This document shows positions 52,273-62,200 of a stretch of DNA of 64,000 bases, one piece after another. Under the pieces are notes generated by a model. It saw only the letters and a list, made by a program, of their open reading frames with translations. It was not told the DNA's origin and made no database searches. A program made the translations under genes and the position numbers. The DNA is from Streptomyces sp. Mut1 (GTDB lineage: Bacteria > Actinomycetota > Actinomycetes > Streptomycetales > Streptomycetaceae), in assembly GCF_030719295.1 (NCBI RefSeq), contig NZ_CP120997.1, positions 5,715,501 through 5,779,500 of the forward strand, read 5' to 3'. Position 1 is the stretch's first letter. Each line of letters begins with the position of its first letter.

Positions 52273-53460
52273 GTGGACGTGCAGAAGAAGCTCGACGAGA
52301 TCGTCGAGACGGTCGGGAACGCCCGGTCCATGCCCATGTCGGCATCCTGCGTGGTCAACCGCGCCGACCTGCTCTCGATGCTCGAAGAGGTGCGCGACGC
52401 CCTGCCCGGCTCGCTCGCCCAGGCCGCCGAGGTCATCGGCGGTCACGAGCAACTGGTCGAGCAGGCCCGCCAGGAGGCCGGCCGGATCATCGAGAACGCC
52501 CACGCCGAGCGCACCACCCTGGTCTCCGACACCGAGATCGCCCGGCGCTCCCAGGCCGAGGCCGACCGGATTCTCGCCGAGGCCCGCAAGGAGGCCGAAG
52601 AGGTCCGCGCCGAGGCCGACGAGTACGTCGACAGCAAGCTCGCCAACTTCGAGGTCGTCCTCACCAAGACCATCGGCTCCGTCGACCGGGGCCGCGAGAA
52701 GCTCCTCGGCCGCGGCCGGGGCTTCGACGACCAGGGCTACGAGGACCCGGACTTCACCGAGGCCCCCGAGCGCAGCGCCGACCCGGCCACGCTCCAGCGC
52801 CGGGCCGACGAGTACGTGGACACCAAGCTCGGCGCCTTCGAGGCGGTGCTCGCCAAGACCCTGGAGGCGGTCGGCCGGGGCCGGCAGAAGCTGCACGGCC
52901 GGGTCGCCACCGACGAGCTGGGCGCGCACATCGCCGCCCAGGACGCGGCGGGCAGCCAGGGCCACACCAGCGACGAGGACCACTGGGCCGGGCTGGCCGA
53001 GGTGGCCACCCCGCAGCCGCTCCAGGTCCCCCACCAGTCCGAGCCGCAGTACCCCGCCCAGCCGGAGCCGCAGTACGCGCAGACGTACGCCTACCAGGAC
53101 CAGTCGCAGCAGGACACCTACCAGGACCAGTCGCAGCAGGACACCTATCAGGACCAGTCCCGGCAGGACGCCTACCAGGGTCAGTCCCGGCAGGACGCCT
53201 ACCAGGATCCCGCGCAGCAGGACGTCTACGGCTACCAGCAGCAGCCCGACCCGTACGCGGCCTACCAGCAGCAGGGCTACGACCAGCAGGCCCAGGCCGT
53301 GATGCCGGCCCAGGGCGGCGGCTACGACGCCTGGCAGCAGCCCGTACCGGCGCAGCAGCCGCTCCAGCAGCACGGCGAGGGCGCCCTCGACGAGACCAGT
53401 CTGTTCGACACCAGCATGATCGACCTGGACCAGCTGCGCCGCTACGAGCAGGAGCGCTGA
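52273..53460 (+). CDS. DivIVA-like coiled-coil protein with tandem-repeat tail
   Basis: A 395-residue soluble protein. The N-terminal part (about 1-220) is a long coiled coil of DivIVA/Wag31 or ATP-synthase-b type (EQARQEAGRIIENAHAERT, AEADRILAEARKEAEEV) and contains a duplicated block, ADEYVDSKLANFEVVLTKTI and ADEYVDTKLGAFEAVLAKTL. The C-terminal half is Gln/Tyr-rich and includes five nine-residue repeats of the type YQDQSQQDT. It is annotated in relatives as a cell-division-initiation-like protein; its role is unproven. GTG 52273 follows AGAGTGG. No membrane helix is present, which argues against an ATP synthase subunit. Confidence 0.82.
   Translation: MDVQKKLDEIVETVGNARSMPMSASCVVNRADLLSMLEEVRDALPGSLAQAAEVIGGHEQLVEQARQEAGRIIENAHAERTTLVSDTEIARRSQAEADRILAEARKEAEEVRAEADEYVDSKLANFEVVLTKTIGSVDRGREKLLGRGRGFDDQGYEDPDFTEAPERSADPATLQRRADEYVDTKLGAFEAVLAKTLEAVGRGRQKLHGRVATDELGAHIAAQDAAGSQGHTSDEDHWAGLAEVATPQPLQVPHQSEPQYPAQPEPQYAQTYAYQDQSQQDTYQDQSQQDTYQDQSRQDAYQGQSRQDAYQDPAQQDVYGYQQQPDPYAAYQQQGYDQQAQAVMPAQGGGYDAWQQPVPAQQPLQQHGEGALDETSLFDTSMIDLDQLRRYEQER
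53092..53226 (+). repeat. five tandem 27-bp repeats inside the DivIVA-like gene
   Basis: Units start at 53092, 53119, 53146, 53173 and 53200. The first two are identical and the others diverge progressively. Each encodes a nine-residue unit beginning YQ. Confidence 0.9.
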
Positions 53461-53490
53461 CCCCGGACGATCATGCCGCGCGGGCCCGGA

Positions 53491-53520
53491 TTGGGAGCTG
53501 AGCGGTGAGTCCAGTATCCT
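53491..53520 (+). promoter_or_regulatory. candidate promoter of yceD-rpmF-rnc
   Basis: TTGGGA, 18 bases, TATCCT. It lies in the 175-bp gap after the DivIVA-like gene and would give a leader of about 110 bases. Confidence 0.45.
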
Positions 53521-53635
53521 GGATCCTCGGTCGCGCGCATGTCCGCGATCCCGGCTGCCCGCTTCGACTCCGGACCGGTCGGCCCCTCCCACCCCCACCG
53601 CGCGTGACGCGTTCGATCCGAAAGCAGGAAAAGCC

Positions 53636-54277
53636 CTGAACGGCCACCTCGACCACCGAAACCCCCTCGTGTTCGATACGCACGAGCTGGGTCGGCGTCC
53701 CGGTGCCATGCAGCGGCTGACCCGCACGGTGGACGCCCCCGCCGATCTCGGTATCGCCGGCGTCATCGGAGTGCCGGAAGGCGCCCCGGTGGAGCTGAAG
53801 GTCCGCCTCGAATCCGTCATGGAAGGTGTGCTCGTCACCGGCACCGCCCGTGCGACGGCCGAGGGGGAGTGCGTAAGGTGTCTGGAGCCGCTGAGCCGTG
53901 AGGTGGAGGCGGACTTCCAGGAGATGTTCTCGTACCCTGACGCCGATGACCGGAACCGTGGCAAGACCGCGGACCCGGTCGACGACGCCGAGGACGACGA
54001 GGACAGGTATTTCCTAGAGGACGGCTTGTTCGACCTCGAACCCGTGCTGCGTGATGCGGTGGTGCTCGCACTGCCGATGCAGCCGGTGTGCAAGGAGACC
54101 TGCGCCGGTCTGTGTTCCGAATGCGGAATCAGGCTGGACGAGAATCCGGGCCACCACCACGATGCCGTCGACGCACGTTGGGCGGCACTGCAAGGACTCG
54201 CCGAGACCGTTCAGGACGGCGAGAAGGACAACATGGGCGGCGCCGCACCCGGCGTCGACAAGAAGCAGGAGAAGTAG
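53636..54277 (+). CDS. YceD/DUF177 family protein, probable CTG start
   Basis: A 213-residue protein from CTG 53636. It belongs to the YceD family that accompanies rpmF in most bacteria and is linked to rRNA or ribosome assembly. A beta-rich domain with [10 protein letters not shown] and a second cysteine pair, [21 protein letters not shown], form a zinc-ribbon-like C-terminus. The open frame's first ordinary start is GTG 53669, but it has no ribosome-binding site. AGGA lies six bases before CTG 53636, which adds [12 protein letters not shown], residues that look like the family N-terminus. rpmF follows two bases after its stop. Confidence 0.85.
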   Translation: MNGHLDHRNPLVFDTHELGRRPGAMQRLTRTVDAPADLGIAGVIGVPEGAPVELKVRLESVMEGVLVTGTARATAEGECVRCLEPLSREVEADFQEMFSYPDADDRNRGKTADPVDDAEDDEDRYFLEDGLFDLEPVLRDAVVLALPMQPVCKETCAGLCSECGIRLDENPGHHHDAVDARWAALQGLAETVQDGEKDNMGGAAPGVDKKQEK

Positions 54278-54279
54278 CC

Positions 54280-54453
54280 GTGGCTGTTCCGAAGCGGAAG
54301 ATGTCGCGCAGCAACACGCGCCACCGCCGGTCGCAGTGGAAGGCTGCGGTCCCCACCCTGGTTTCGTGCGAGCGCTGCCAGGAGCCGAAGCTGCAGCACA
54401 TCGCGTGCCCCAGCTGCGGCACGTACAACAAGCGCCAGGTCCTCGAGGTCTGA
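54280..54453 (+). CDS. rpmF: 50S ribosomal protein L32 (zinc-binding form)
   Basis: A 57-residue ribosomal protein ([20 protein letters not shown]) with a zinc ribbon, CERCQEPK and [12 protein letters not shown] 54280 lies directly after the yceD stop and has AGGAGAAGTAGCC upstream. The yceD-rpmF-rnc order is classical and indicates co-transcription of ribosome-related genes. Confidence 0.97.
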   Translation: MAVPKRKMSRSNTRHRRSQWKAAVPTLVSCERCQEPKLQHIACPSCGTYNKRQVLEV

Positions 54454-54472
54454 GCGGCTGGTGAGAGGCCCG

Positions 54473-55297
54473 ATGTCTGAGTTGTCCCACGCCAAGAAGC
54501 AGGCAGACAACGTCAACACAGCCTCGTCCCACACGCTTCTGGAAGGGCGGCTCGGTTATCAGATCGAGTCCGCCCTTCTGGTGCGTGCGCTGACCCACCG
54601 TTCGTACGCGTACGAGAACGGCGGTCTGCCCACCAACGAGCGGCTGGAGTTCCTCGGGGACTCCGTGCTCGGCCTGGTGGTCACGGACACGCTGTACCGC
54701 ACCCACCCCGACCTGCCCGAAGGCCAGCTGGCCAAGTTGCGGGCCGCGGTGGTCAACTCGCGTGCGCTTGCGGAAGTGGGCCGCGGCCTAGAACTCGGCT
54801 CCTTCATCCGGCTCGGCCGCGGTGAAGAGGGCACGGGTGGCCGGGACAAGGCCTCCATCCTCGCCGACACCCTTGAAGCGGTGATCGGCGCGGTCTATCT
54901 CGATCAGGGCCTCGACGCGGCCTCGGAGCTGGTCCACCGGCTCTTCGACCCGCTCATCGACAGGTCCTCGAACCTCGGCGCCGGCCTGGACTGGAAGACC
55001 AGCCTCCAGGAGCTCACCGCGAGCGAGAGCCTCGGAGTCCCCGAGTACCTCGTCACGGAGACCGGCCCGGACCACGAGAAGACCTTTACTGCTGCTGCTC
55101 GCGTCGGTGGTGTCTCGTACGGCACCGGCACCGGCCGTAGCAAGAAGGAAGCGGAGCAGCAGGCGGCCGAGTCCGCCTGGCGCGAGATCAGCGCCGCAGC
55201 CCAGGCGCGGGAGACCGCGGCGAAGGCCGCGGCCGACGGAGGGGTCGCCGACACCCCTGCCGGCCCGTCGCCTTCCACGGACGGTGCTCCCGCCTGA
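54473..55297 (+). CDS. rnc: ribonuclease III (AbsB)
   Basis: A double-strand-specific endoribonuclease that processes rRNA; in S. coelicolor it is known as AbsB and globally affects antibiotic production. The 274 residues contain the signature [16 protein letters not shown] with catalytic acidic residues, [15 protein letters not shown] and a C-terminal double-stranded RNA-binding domain ([29 protein letters not shown]), then an Ala-rich tail. ATG 54473 follows GAGAGG; GTG 54461 would add four residues. It ends before a strong terminator. Confidence 0.95.
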   Translation: MSELSHAKKQADNVNTASSHTLLEGRLGYQIESALLVRALTHRSYAYENGGLPTNERLEFLGDSVLGLVVTDTLYRTHPDLPEGQLAKLRAAVVNSRALAEVGRGLELGSFIRLGRGEEGTGGRDKASILADTLEAVIGAVYLDQGLDAASELVHRLFDPLIDRSSNLGAGLDWKTSLQELTASESLGVPEYLVTETGPDHEKTFTAAARVGGVSYGTGTGRSKKEAEQQAAESAWREISAAAQARETAAKAAADGGVADTPAGPSPSTDGAPA

Positions 55298-55302
55298 CCT
55301 GC

Positions 55303-55341
55303 GAGAACCCCCCGGTGCCAGTCGTGCGCCGGGGGGTTCTC
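55303..55341 (+). terminator. terminator after rnc
   Basis: A perfect 13-bp stem GAGAACCCCCCGG/CCGGGGGGTTCTC with a 13-base loop, six bases after the stop region. Confidence 0.85.
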
Positions 55342-55399
55342 CCTGTCCGCACCCCACCCGTCACCGTCCCGTTCGGGACGCAGAGCCAGGAGCGACACC

Positions 55400-56275
55400 G
55401 TGCCCGAACTGCCCGAGGTCGAAGTCGTCCGCCGCGGTCTGGAGCGCTGGGTCGCCGGCCGGACGGCCGCTGAGGTCGAGGTCCTGCACCCGCGCGCGGT
55501 CCGCCGCCACCTCGCGGGCGGCGTGGACTTCGCGGCCCGGCTCGCGGGCGCGCGCTTCGGGACGGCGATGCGCCGGGGCAAGTACCTGTGGGTGCCGCTG
55601 GACGACGCGGCGGACTCACTCCTCGGCCACCTCGGCATGAGCGGCCAGCTCCTCGTCCAGCCCGAGGGGGCGCCCGACGAGAAGCATCTGCGGATCAGGA
55701 TCAGGTTCGCCGACTCCGTCGGCACCGAGCTGCGGTTCGTGGACCAGCGCACCTTCGGCGGGCTCTCGCTCCACGAGAACACCCCCGACGGCCTGCCCGA
55801 CATCATCGCGCACATCGCCCGCGACCCCCTGGACCCGGCCTTCGACGACGCCGCCTTCCACACGGCACTGCGCCTGCGCCGCACCACGGTCAAGCGCGCC
55901 CTGCTCGACCAGTCGCTGATCAGCGGGGTCGGCAACATCTACGCGGACGAGGCGCTCTGGCGCTCCCGGCTGCACTACGACCGCCCGACCGCGACGCTGA
56001 CCCGCCCCAGGTCCGCCGAGCTGCTCGGCCACGTCCGCGACGTGATGAACGCGGCGCTGGCCCAGGGCGGCACGAGCTTCGACAGCCTCTATGTGAACGT
56101 CAACGGCGAATCGGGCTACTTCGACCGCTCGCTCGACGCCTACGGCCGCGAGGGCGAGCCCTGCCACCGCTGCGGTACGGCGATGGCGCGGCGCCCCTGG
56201 ATGAACAGGTCGAGCTACTACTGCCCGCGCTGCCAGCGCCCGCCCCGGCCTCAGACCTCGCGCGCCGCGTCGTAG
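55400..56275 (+). CDS. mutM: formamidopyrimidine-DNA glycosylase
   Basis: A bifunctional glycosylase/AP lyase removing 8-oxoguanine. It begins [14 protein letters not shown] after the initiator, giving catalytic Pro2 and Glu3. Lys and Asn of the void-filling region ([19 protein letters not shown]) are present. The C-terminal zinc finger, [11 protein letters not shown] and YYCPRCQ, is intact. GTG 55400 follows CCAGGAGCGACACC. It is separated from rnc by a terminator and runs tail-to-tail into the HxlR gene with a 25-base overlap. Confidence 0.96.
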   Translation: MPELPEVEVVRRGLERWVAGRTAAEVEVLHPRAVRRHLAGGVDFAARLAGARFGTAMRRGKYLWVPLDDAADSLLGHLGMSGQLLVQPEGAPDEKHLRIRIRFADSVGTELRFVDQRTFGGLSLHENTPDGLPDIIAHIARDPLDPAFDDAAFHTALRLRRTTVKRALLDQSLISGVGNIYADEALWRSRLHYDRPTATLTRPRSAELLGHVRDVMNAALAQGGTSFDSLYVNVNGESGYFDRSLDAYGREGEPCHRCGTAMARRPWMNRSSYYCPRCQRPPRPQTSRAAS

Positions 56276-56658
56276 CGCTCACGCGCCGCCAGGACCTCGG
56301 ACATCCGGCCCTCCACGAAGTGGATCAGACCGAGCAGCCGCTCCGCGACCTCGCGCCCGAGCGGGGTCAGCTCGTAGTCGACGCGGGGCGGATTGACGAG
56401 CTGTGCCTCGCGGTGCACCAGACCGTCCCGCTCCAGCGCGTGCAGGGTCTGGGACAGCATCTTCTCGCTCACCCCGTCGACCCGGCGGCGCAGCGCGTTG
56501 AAACGCAGGCTCCCCTCGTACAGCGCCCCGAGCGTGAGGCTGCCCCAGCGGCCGGTGGCGTGTTCCAGCAGGCCGCGCGAGGGGCACCGCTTGGAGAACA
56601 CGTCGAACGGCAGATCGGCGTCCTGCCGCTCCTCGGGCGATGCGGTGCTCTGGTCCAT
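56251..56658 (-). CDS. HxlR-family transcriptional regulator
   Basis: A 135-residue winged-helix protein of the HxlR type ([52 protein letters not shown]). An N-terminal cysteine (FSKRCPSR) at the position used as a redox or electrophile sensor in HxlR/HypR relatives is present. ATG 56658 opens [13 protein letters not shown]; the frame to 56709 is not needed. The target is unknown. It is convergent with mutM. Confidence 0.88.
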   Translation of the reverse strand: MDQSTASPEERQDADLPFDVFSKRCPSRGLLEHATGRWGSLTLGALYEGSLRFNALRRRVDGVSEKMLSQTLHALERDGLVHREAQLVNPPRVDYELTPLGREVAERLLGLIHFVEGRMSEVLAARERYDAAREV

Positions 56659-56781
56659 GAAAACCAGCGTACGCCCGCACAGCGCTTTCCAGGAGACAGC
56701 GGAATCCATGGGGGAAGCGAGTGGGGCGTACGGGGTGGTGCGTACGGGCGGTGCGTACGGCGATGGCGGGCCGGAGGCCGG

Positions 56782-57825
56782 TCAGAAGCCGAAGTCCTGG
56801 GTCCACCAGGGGCCGCCGGCCCCGAGGTGGACGCCGACGCCGAGGGTCTTGTAATCGCAGTTGAGAATGTTTGCCCGGTGGCCGTCGCTGTTCATCCAGG
56901 CGTCCATCACGGCCTGGGCGTCGGCCTGGCCGCGGGCGATGTTCTCGCCGCCGAGCCCGGAGACGCCGGCCGCGTCCGCCCGGTCCCAGGGGGTCTTCCC
57001 GTCCGGGTCGGTGTGACCGAAGAAGCCGCGCTCGGCCATGTCGTCGCTGAAGTTCTGGGCGAGCGAGGCCAGCGAGGCGCTCGCCGTGACCGGGCTGCAC
57101 CCGACCTTGGCGCGCTCCTGGTTGACCAGGGCGAGCACGGCGGCCTCGGCGGAGGATGGGGTGGCCGTCGGGGTGCTGCTCCTGGACGGGGCCGGGGCGG
57201 AGGCCGAGGGCTTCGGGGCGGCGGGGGCCGCCGGGGCCTTGCTCCCGGCTGCCGTGGTGGCGGGTGCCTTGGAGGCGCTGGAGGCGGGGCGGGCCGACTC
57301 CTTCTTCTTGGCGGCCGCCTTCTTGCCGGCCGCGGTCTTCGTCGGCGTGGCCGACTTCGAGGGCGAGGCGGAAGAGGGCGAGGCGGAAGCGGAAGGCGAG
57401 GCCGATGCCGAGGCGGAAGCCGACCGGGAGGCGGTCGCGGATGCGGAGGGCGTGCCGGACTTGGTGGAACGCGACTTCGCGGGCCCGGCGGAGCGGTCGG
57501 TTCCGCGGCTCGCCTTCGCCGAAGCGGAGGAGCGGTCGGAGGGCTCGGTGGTGGCGCCGCCCTGGGTGAGCAGGTCCGGGGCCGCCTGGGAGCGCACCTG
57601 GTCGGCGGTCGGGCCGCCGCCCACGGTGTGGCTGTCACCGCCGGGCAGCAGACCCGAGGCCACGGCGACGGCTCCGACGGCCATGGCCGCCGAGATGCCT
57701 ATCAGCCCCGTGCGCACGGGTATCGCGGATCGCTTCCTGCGGCCCGCTTCCCGGCGCCGGCCGGCGGCCCCGTCCGCGGACTCCTCAGCGGCGGGAGCTG
57801 CGGCGATGCGTCGATGGCGTCCCAT
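56782..57825 (-). CDS. secreted CAP (SCP/PR-1) domain protein with Ser/Ala-rich linker
   Basis: A 347-residue protein. A basic N-terminus precedes one hydrophobic segment (TGLIGISAAMAVGAVAVASGLL, about 39-60), a signal anchor or signal peptide. A roughly 150-residue low-complexity Ser/Ala/Thr/Lys linker with a long SASASASA run follows. The C-terminal 125 residues form a CAP domain (ALVNQERAKVGC, MAERGFFGHTDPDGKTPWDR, GENIARGQ, WMNSDGHRANILN, WWTQDFGF). The linker suits cell-wall spanning. CAP-domain activities in bacteria are mostly unknown. ATG 57825 is divergent from acyP. Confidence 0.88.
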   Translation of the reverse strand: MGRHRRIAAAPAAEESADGAAGRRREAGRRKRSAIPVRTGLIGISAAMAVGAVAVASGLLPGGDSHTVGGGPTADQVRSQAAPDLLTQGGATTEPSDRSSASAKASRGTDRSAGPAKSRSTKSGTPSASATASRSASASASASPSASASPSSASPSKSATPTKTAAGKKAAAKKKESARPASSASKAPATTAAGSKAPAAPAAPKPSASAPAPSRSSTPTATPSSAEAAVLALVNQERAKVGCSPVTASASLASLAQNFSDDMAERGFFGHTDPDGKTPWDRADAAGVSGLGGENIARGQADAQAVMDAWMNSDGHRANILNCDYKTLGVGVHLGAGGPWWTQDFGF

Positions 57826-57968
57826 CTGCTGTGCCCTTCTGACGACCTGGACGCCGTTTTCGGCGCCCCACGCTCACCCGAACGAGTGAAGCTTTTGCGA
57901 GGGGACTGTACGCCATGGCGATTCGCGGGGAAGTGCTCCGCGAGTAATCGACCGGCTAGCGTTCGGGC

Positions 57969-58250
57969 ATGAACGAAGATGCGCGACTCATCGCCTGGGT
58001 ACGCGGCCGAGTACAGCAAGTAGGGTTCCGCTGGTTCACCAGGGCAAACGCTTTGGAGATCGGGGGCCTCACCGGTTTCGCCCTCAATCTGGACGACGGC
58101 AGGGTGCAGGTCGTGGCCGAGGGCCCGCGTGAGAATTGCCACCGTCTTCTGGAGTGGCTGCGATCGGACGACACACCCGGCCGCGTTGACGGTGTCACTG
58201 AGATATGGGACACGCCGCGCGGGGGATATGAGGGATTCGCGATCCGCTGA
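57969..58250 (+). CDS. acyP: acylphosphatase
   Basis: A 93-residue enzyme hydrolysing acyl phosphates. The phosphate-binding loop [12 protein letters not shown] includes the catalytic Arg, and the catalytic Asn lies in [11 protein letters not shown]. Length and both signatures are normal. ATG 57969 is the only start. The acyP-smc neighbourhood is conserved in actinobacteria. Confidence 0.94.
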   Translation: MNEDARLIAWVRGRVQQVGFRWFTRANALEIGGLTGFALNLDDGRVQVVAEGPRENCHRLLEWLRSDDTPGRVDGVTEIWDTPRGGYEGFAIR

Positions 58251-58688
58251 CCCGGCTGCGGAACGGGGCGGGAAAGGGGCTCGTGTTCGGGCCGTGTTCG
58301 AAGCGCGGCGCGGGGTGACGGCAGGTGCCCCCGTCGCGCGTACACATGAAATGACCTGCGGAATGACCCGATGGTTGCCAAGATTCGGTTGGCGTGCCAG
58401 GCTGCCGCAGTAACGATGATCTCCGGACCCCTGAGGGCCCCGCTGGAGAGTCGCGCCGCATGATCGTTCCGCCGCGCGCCCCCGGGACGCCTGCCTCAGC
58501 GGGGTGTGATCGTGTTGACCGTCAAACTTTTTGGTGAGACTCTGAAATCCCCGCGCACCTTAGCTGTTCGGCAGAGCTGGTAGGCAGCAGGACAGCAGTG
58601 ACACAGAGGCACTGCCGAGCACCGCGGGTGCGATCCCTCACGACCCACACCGCATCGGTCGGTCACTCATTGTGGAGGACCATCCATC
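58251..58688. other. 438-bp gene-free region between acyP and the coiled-coil gene
   Basis: It carries an A/T-richer stretch with TTGACC at 58515 and GTCAAACTTTTTGG following, likely promoter material for the gene at 58689, though no good -10 sits at the right distance. No hairpin of note was found. Confidence 0.5.
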
Positions 58689-58901
58689 ATGGCAAAGGCG
58701 CTTCTCGGTTACGTCGGCGGTTCCGACCCGCGACTCCTCGCCGAGATGCGACGGCTTCAGCAGCGCGTCCAGGACCTAGAGTCCGAACTCGTACGCATTC
58801 AGGACGAGAACGACGCGCTCAACGCCGCCGCCCAGCACCAAGAGTCGCTGCTCGACAGCATCGACATCGACGTACCCCAGGCGGAGCCGGCGCTGACCTG
58901 A
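58689..58901 (+). CDS. small conserved coiled-coil protein
   Basis: A 70-residue protein beginning MAKALLGYVGGSDPRLLAEM, followed by a coiled coil (RRLQQRVQDLESELVRIQDE) and an acidic tail. ATG 58689 follows GTGGAGGACC, a strong ribosome-binding site. It is widely conserved upstream of smc in Streptomyces, but its function is unknown. It has its own terminator at 59117, so it is not co-transcribed with smc by default. Confidence 0.82.
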   Translation: MAKALLGYVGGSDPRLLAEMRRLQQRVQDLESELVRIQDENDALNAAAQHQESLLDSIDIDVPQAEPALT

Positions 58902-59256
58902 CCCGATCGAGAGGCCCTCACGGGCCGGTCGGGCGGTACACGCCAACCGCACGGGCACATCGCCGGATCATCACCGGATCATTGAAGGTCAATCGCGGGC
59001 CGGACGGCCGCAGAATCGCGTTGATCTGCTTCTCCTCGGCCTCGTCATTGATCCGGTAACGCGCGTCTTCATGGAGATGCACGATTCTGCGTGAGACGCA
59101 TGATCCAGAATTACAGGGGACGCTTCGGCGTCCCTTCTTTCTTTTCCCCTTCGCCCCGCGCAGGTCCCGCCCCGGACGTACACCCCTTCCCTTACCGTCT
59201 GATGTGCCCTGCCCCTTCATCGGTGAAACCGAGAGCGAAAGGTAGAGTCCGGCGGC
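58902..59256. other. 355-bp spacer before smc
   Basis: It holds the terminator at 59117 and, between 59145 and 59256, the likely smc promoter and leader. No open frame here has actinobacterial codon bias. Confidence 0.5.
59117..59146 (+). terminator. intrinsic terminator upstream of smc
   Basis: GGGACGC-TTCG-GCGTCCC, a stable tetraloop hairpin, followed by TTCTTTCTTTT: a textbook stem and U-rich tail. Confidence 0.92.
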
Positions 59257-62200
59257 GTGCACCTCAAGGCCCTGACCCTGCGCGGTTTCAAATCGTTCGC
59301 CTCCGCCACGACCCTTCGCTTCGAACCGGGGATCACCTGCGTGGTCGGCCCCAATGGCTCGGGCAAGTCCAATGTGGTGGACGCGCTCTCCTGGGTCATG
59401 GGGGAACAGGGGGCCAAATCCCTGCGCGGCGGCAAGATGGAGGACGTGATCTTCGCCGGGACCACCGGCCGGCCGCCGCTGGGCCGGGCGGAGGTGTCGC
59501 TGACCATCGACAATTCCGACGGTGCCCTGCCGATCGAGTACGCCGAAGTGACGATCACGCGGATCATGTTCCGCAACGGCGGCAGCGAATACCAGATCAA
59601 CGGCGACACCTGCCGGCTGCTCGACATCCAGGAACTGCTTTCCGACTCCGGCATCGGCCGCGAGATGCACGTCATCGTCGGCCAGGGCCAGCTGGACTCC
59701 GTCCTGCACGCCGACCCGATGGGCCGCCGCGCCTTCATCGAGGAGGCCGCCGGCGTCCTCAAGCACCGCAAGCGCAAGGAGAAGGCGCTGCGGAAACTGG
59801 ACGCGATGGGGGCGAACCTGGCCAGGGTGCAGGACCTCACCGACGAGCTGCGGCGGCAGCTGAAGCCGCTCGGCCGGCAGGCGGCGGTGGCCCGCAGGGC
59901 CGCGGTCATCCAGGCCGATCTGCGTGACGCCCGGCTCCGCCTCCTCGCCGACGACCTCGTGACGCTGCGCACCGCCCTGCGCGGCGAGATCGCCGACGAG
60001 GCCGCGCTCAAGCGGCGCAGGGAGGCCGCCGAGGCGGAACTCAAGGCCGCACTCGGACGCGAGGCCGGGCTGGAGGACGAGGTGCGGCGGCTGACGCCCC
60101 GGCTCCAGCGCGCCCAGCAGACCTGGTACGAGCTGTCCCAGCTGGCCGAACGGGTGCGCGGCACGATCTCACTGGCCGACGCCCGGGTGAAGAGCGCCAC
60201 CGCCCCGCCCGAGGAGGAGCGGCGCGGCCGCGATCCCGAGGACATGGAGCGCGAGGCGGCCCGCGTCCGCGAGCAGGAGGCGGAGCTGACCGCGGCCCTG
60301 GAGGCGGCGGAACACGCGCTGGAGGACACCGCCTCCCACCGCGCGGAGCTGGAACGCGAGTTGGCGGCCGAGGAACGCAGGCTCAAGGACGCCGCCCGCG
60401 CCCTGGCCGACCGCCGCGAAGGGCTCGCCCGGCTGCACGGCCAGGTCAACGCCGCCCGCGGCCGCGCCGGTTCGGCCCAGGCGGAGATCGACCGGCTGGC
60501 CGCGTCCCGCGACGAGGCGCGGGAGCGTGCGGTCGTGGCCCAGGAGGAGTACGAGCAGCTGAAGGCCGAGGTCGACGGCCTGGACGCCGGGGACACCGAG
60601 CTGGGCGAGCGCCACGAGGCCGCCCGCCGGGAGCTGAAGGAGGCCGAGGCGGCGCTCTCCGGGGCCCGCGAGGAGGCCACCGCGGCCGAACGCCGGCGCG
60701 CCGCCCTCGCCGCCCGGCACGACGCGCTGGCCCTCGGGCTGCGGCGCAAGGACGGTACGGGGGTGCTGCTCGGGGCCCGCGACCGGCTCGCCGGGCTGCT
60801 CGGACCGGCGGCGGAGCTGCTGACGGTGGCCCCGGGGTACGAGATGGCGGTGGCGGCGGCGCTGGGCGCGGCGGCGGACGCGGTCGCGGTGACGGACCCG
60901 GCCACGGCGGCCGAGGCGATCCGGCTGCTGCGCAAGCAGGACGCGGGCCGCGCTGCCCTGCTCCTCGGCGGCGTGCCCCCGGGCTCGGACGCGGTGGGCC
61001 ACGTACCCGGCCAGGGGGCCCAGGCGCACCCGCCGCAGGTCGTCCTTCCCGGGCAGAGCGCCCAGGCCGTGGACGCCCCGGAGGCGGCGGCCGGCCTCGG
61101 GCGGCCCGCGGACGCCCCTGAGCCCGCGGACGCCCCTGAACCCGGGGACGCCCCGGAGCGCGGAGGTGCCGCCGCCGACCGGCTGCCGGTACCGGTCGTC
61201 GTCGCCGGTCCGGGGGCGCCCGCCGTCGCCGATCTCGTCGGCGGCCCCGCCGGGCTGGTGGCCGCCGTCCGCAGGCTGGTGCGGGACATGGTCGTCGTCT
61301 CCACCCTGGAGGACGCCGAGGACCTGGTGGCCGCCCGTCCCGAGCTGACGGCGGTGACCGGCGAGGGGGACCTCTTCTCCGCGCACTTCGCGCACGGCGG
61401 CTCGGCGGGCGCGCCGAGCCTCCTCGAAGTGCGGGCGTCCGTGGACGAGGCGGCCGCCGAACTCGCCGAGCTGGCCGTCCGCTGCACGGAGCTGGCCGAG
61501 GCGCAGCGCCTCGCGGCCGAGCGGCGGACCGCGTCGGCGGCGCTGGTCGAGGAGCTGGGGGAGCAGCGGCGGGCCGTGGAGCGGGAGCGGTCCGGGGTGG
61601 CCCAGCAGCTCGGCCGGCTGGCCGGTCAGGCGCGGGGCGCCGCCGGTGAGGCCGAGCGCATGGACGCGTCGGCCGCCCGTGCACAGGAGGCGCTGGAGCG
61701 GGCCACCGAGGAGGCCGAGGAGCTGGCCGAACGGCTGCTCGTCGCCGAGGAGGCGGCCGGTGACGGCGCGGACGACGAGCCGGACACCGGAGTGCGCGAC
61801 CGGCTCGCGGCCGACGGTGCCAACGCCCGCCAGACCGAGATGGAGGCCCGGCTCCAGGTCCGTACGCACGAGGAGCGGGTCAAGGCGCTCGCGGGGCGCG
61901 CCGACTCGCTGGACCGGGCCGCGCGGGCCGAGCGCGAGGCGCGGGCGCGGGCCGAGCGGCGCCGCGCCCGGCTGCGGCACGAGGCCGAGGTGGCGTCCGC
62001 CGTGGCGTCGGGCGCCCGGCAACTGCTGGCCCACGTCGAGGTGTCGGTCGTGCGGGCGGAGCGGGAGCGGGCGGCGGCCGAGTCGTCGAAGGGGGAGCGT
62101 GAGCGCGAGCTGGCGGCCGAGCGGCTGCGGGGGCGTGATCTCAAGGCGGAGCTGGACAAGCTGACGGACTCGGTGCACCGGGGTGAGGTGCTCGGCGCCG

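Noticed and set aside
52273..53460. ATP synthase F0 subunit b annotation for the coiled-coil protein
   Set aside because: No transmembrane helix at the N-terminus and no ATP synthase genes nearby; the similarity is only coiled-coil composition.
58515..58543. TTGACC with a downstream element as a promoter for the gene at 58689
   Set aside because: No acceptable -10 hexamer at 16-19 bases; kept only as a remark on the gap.
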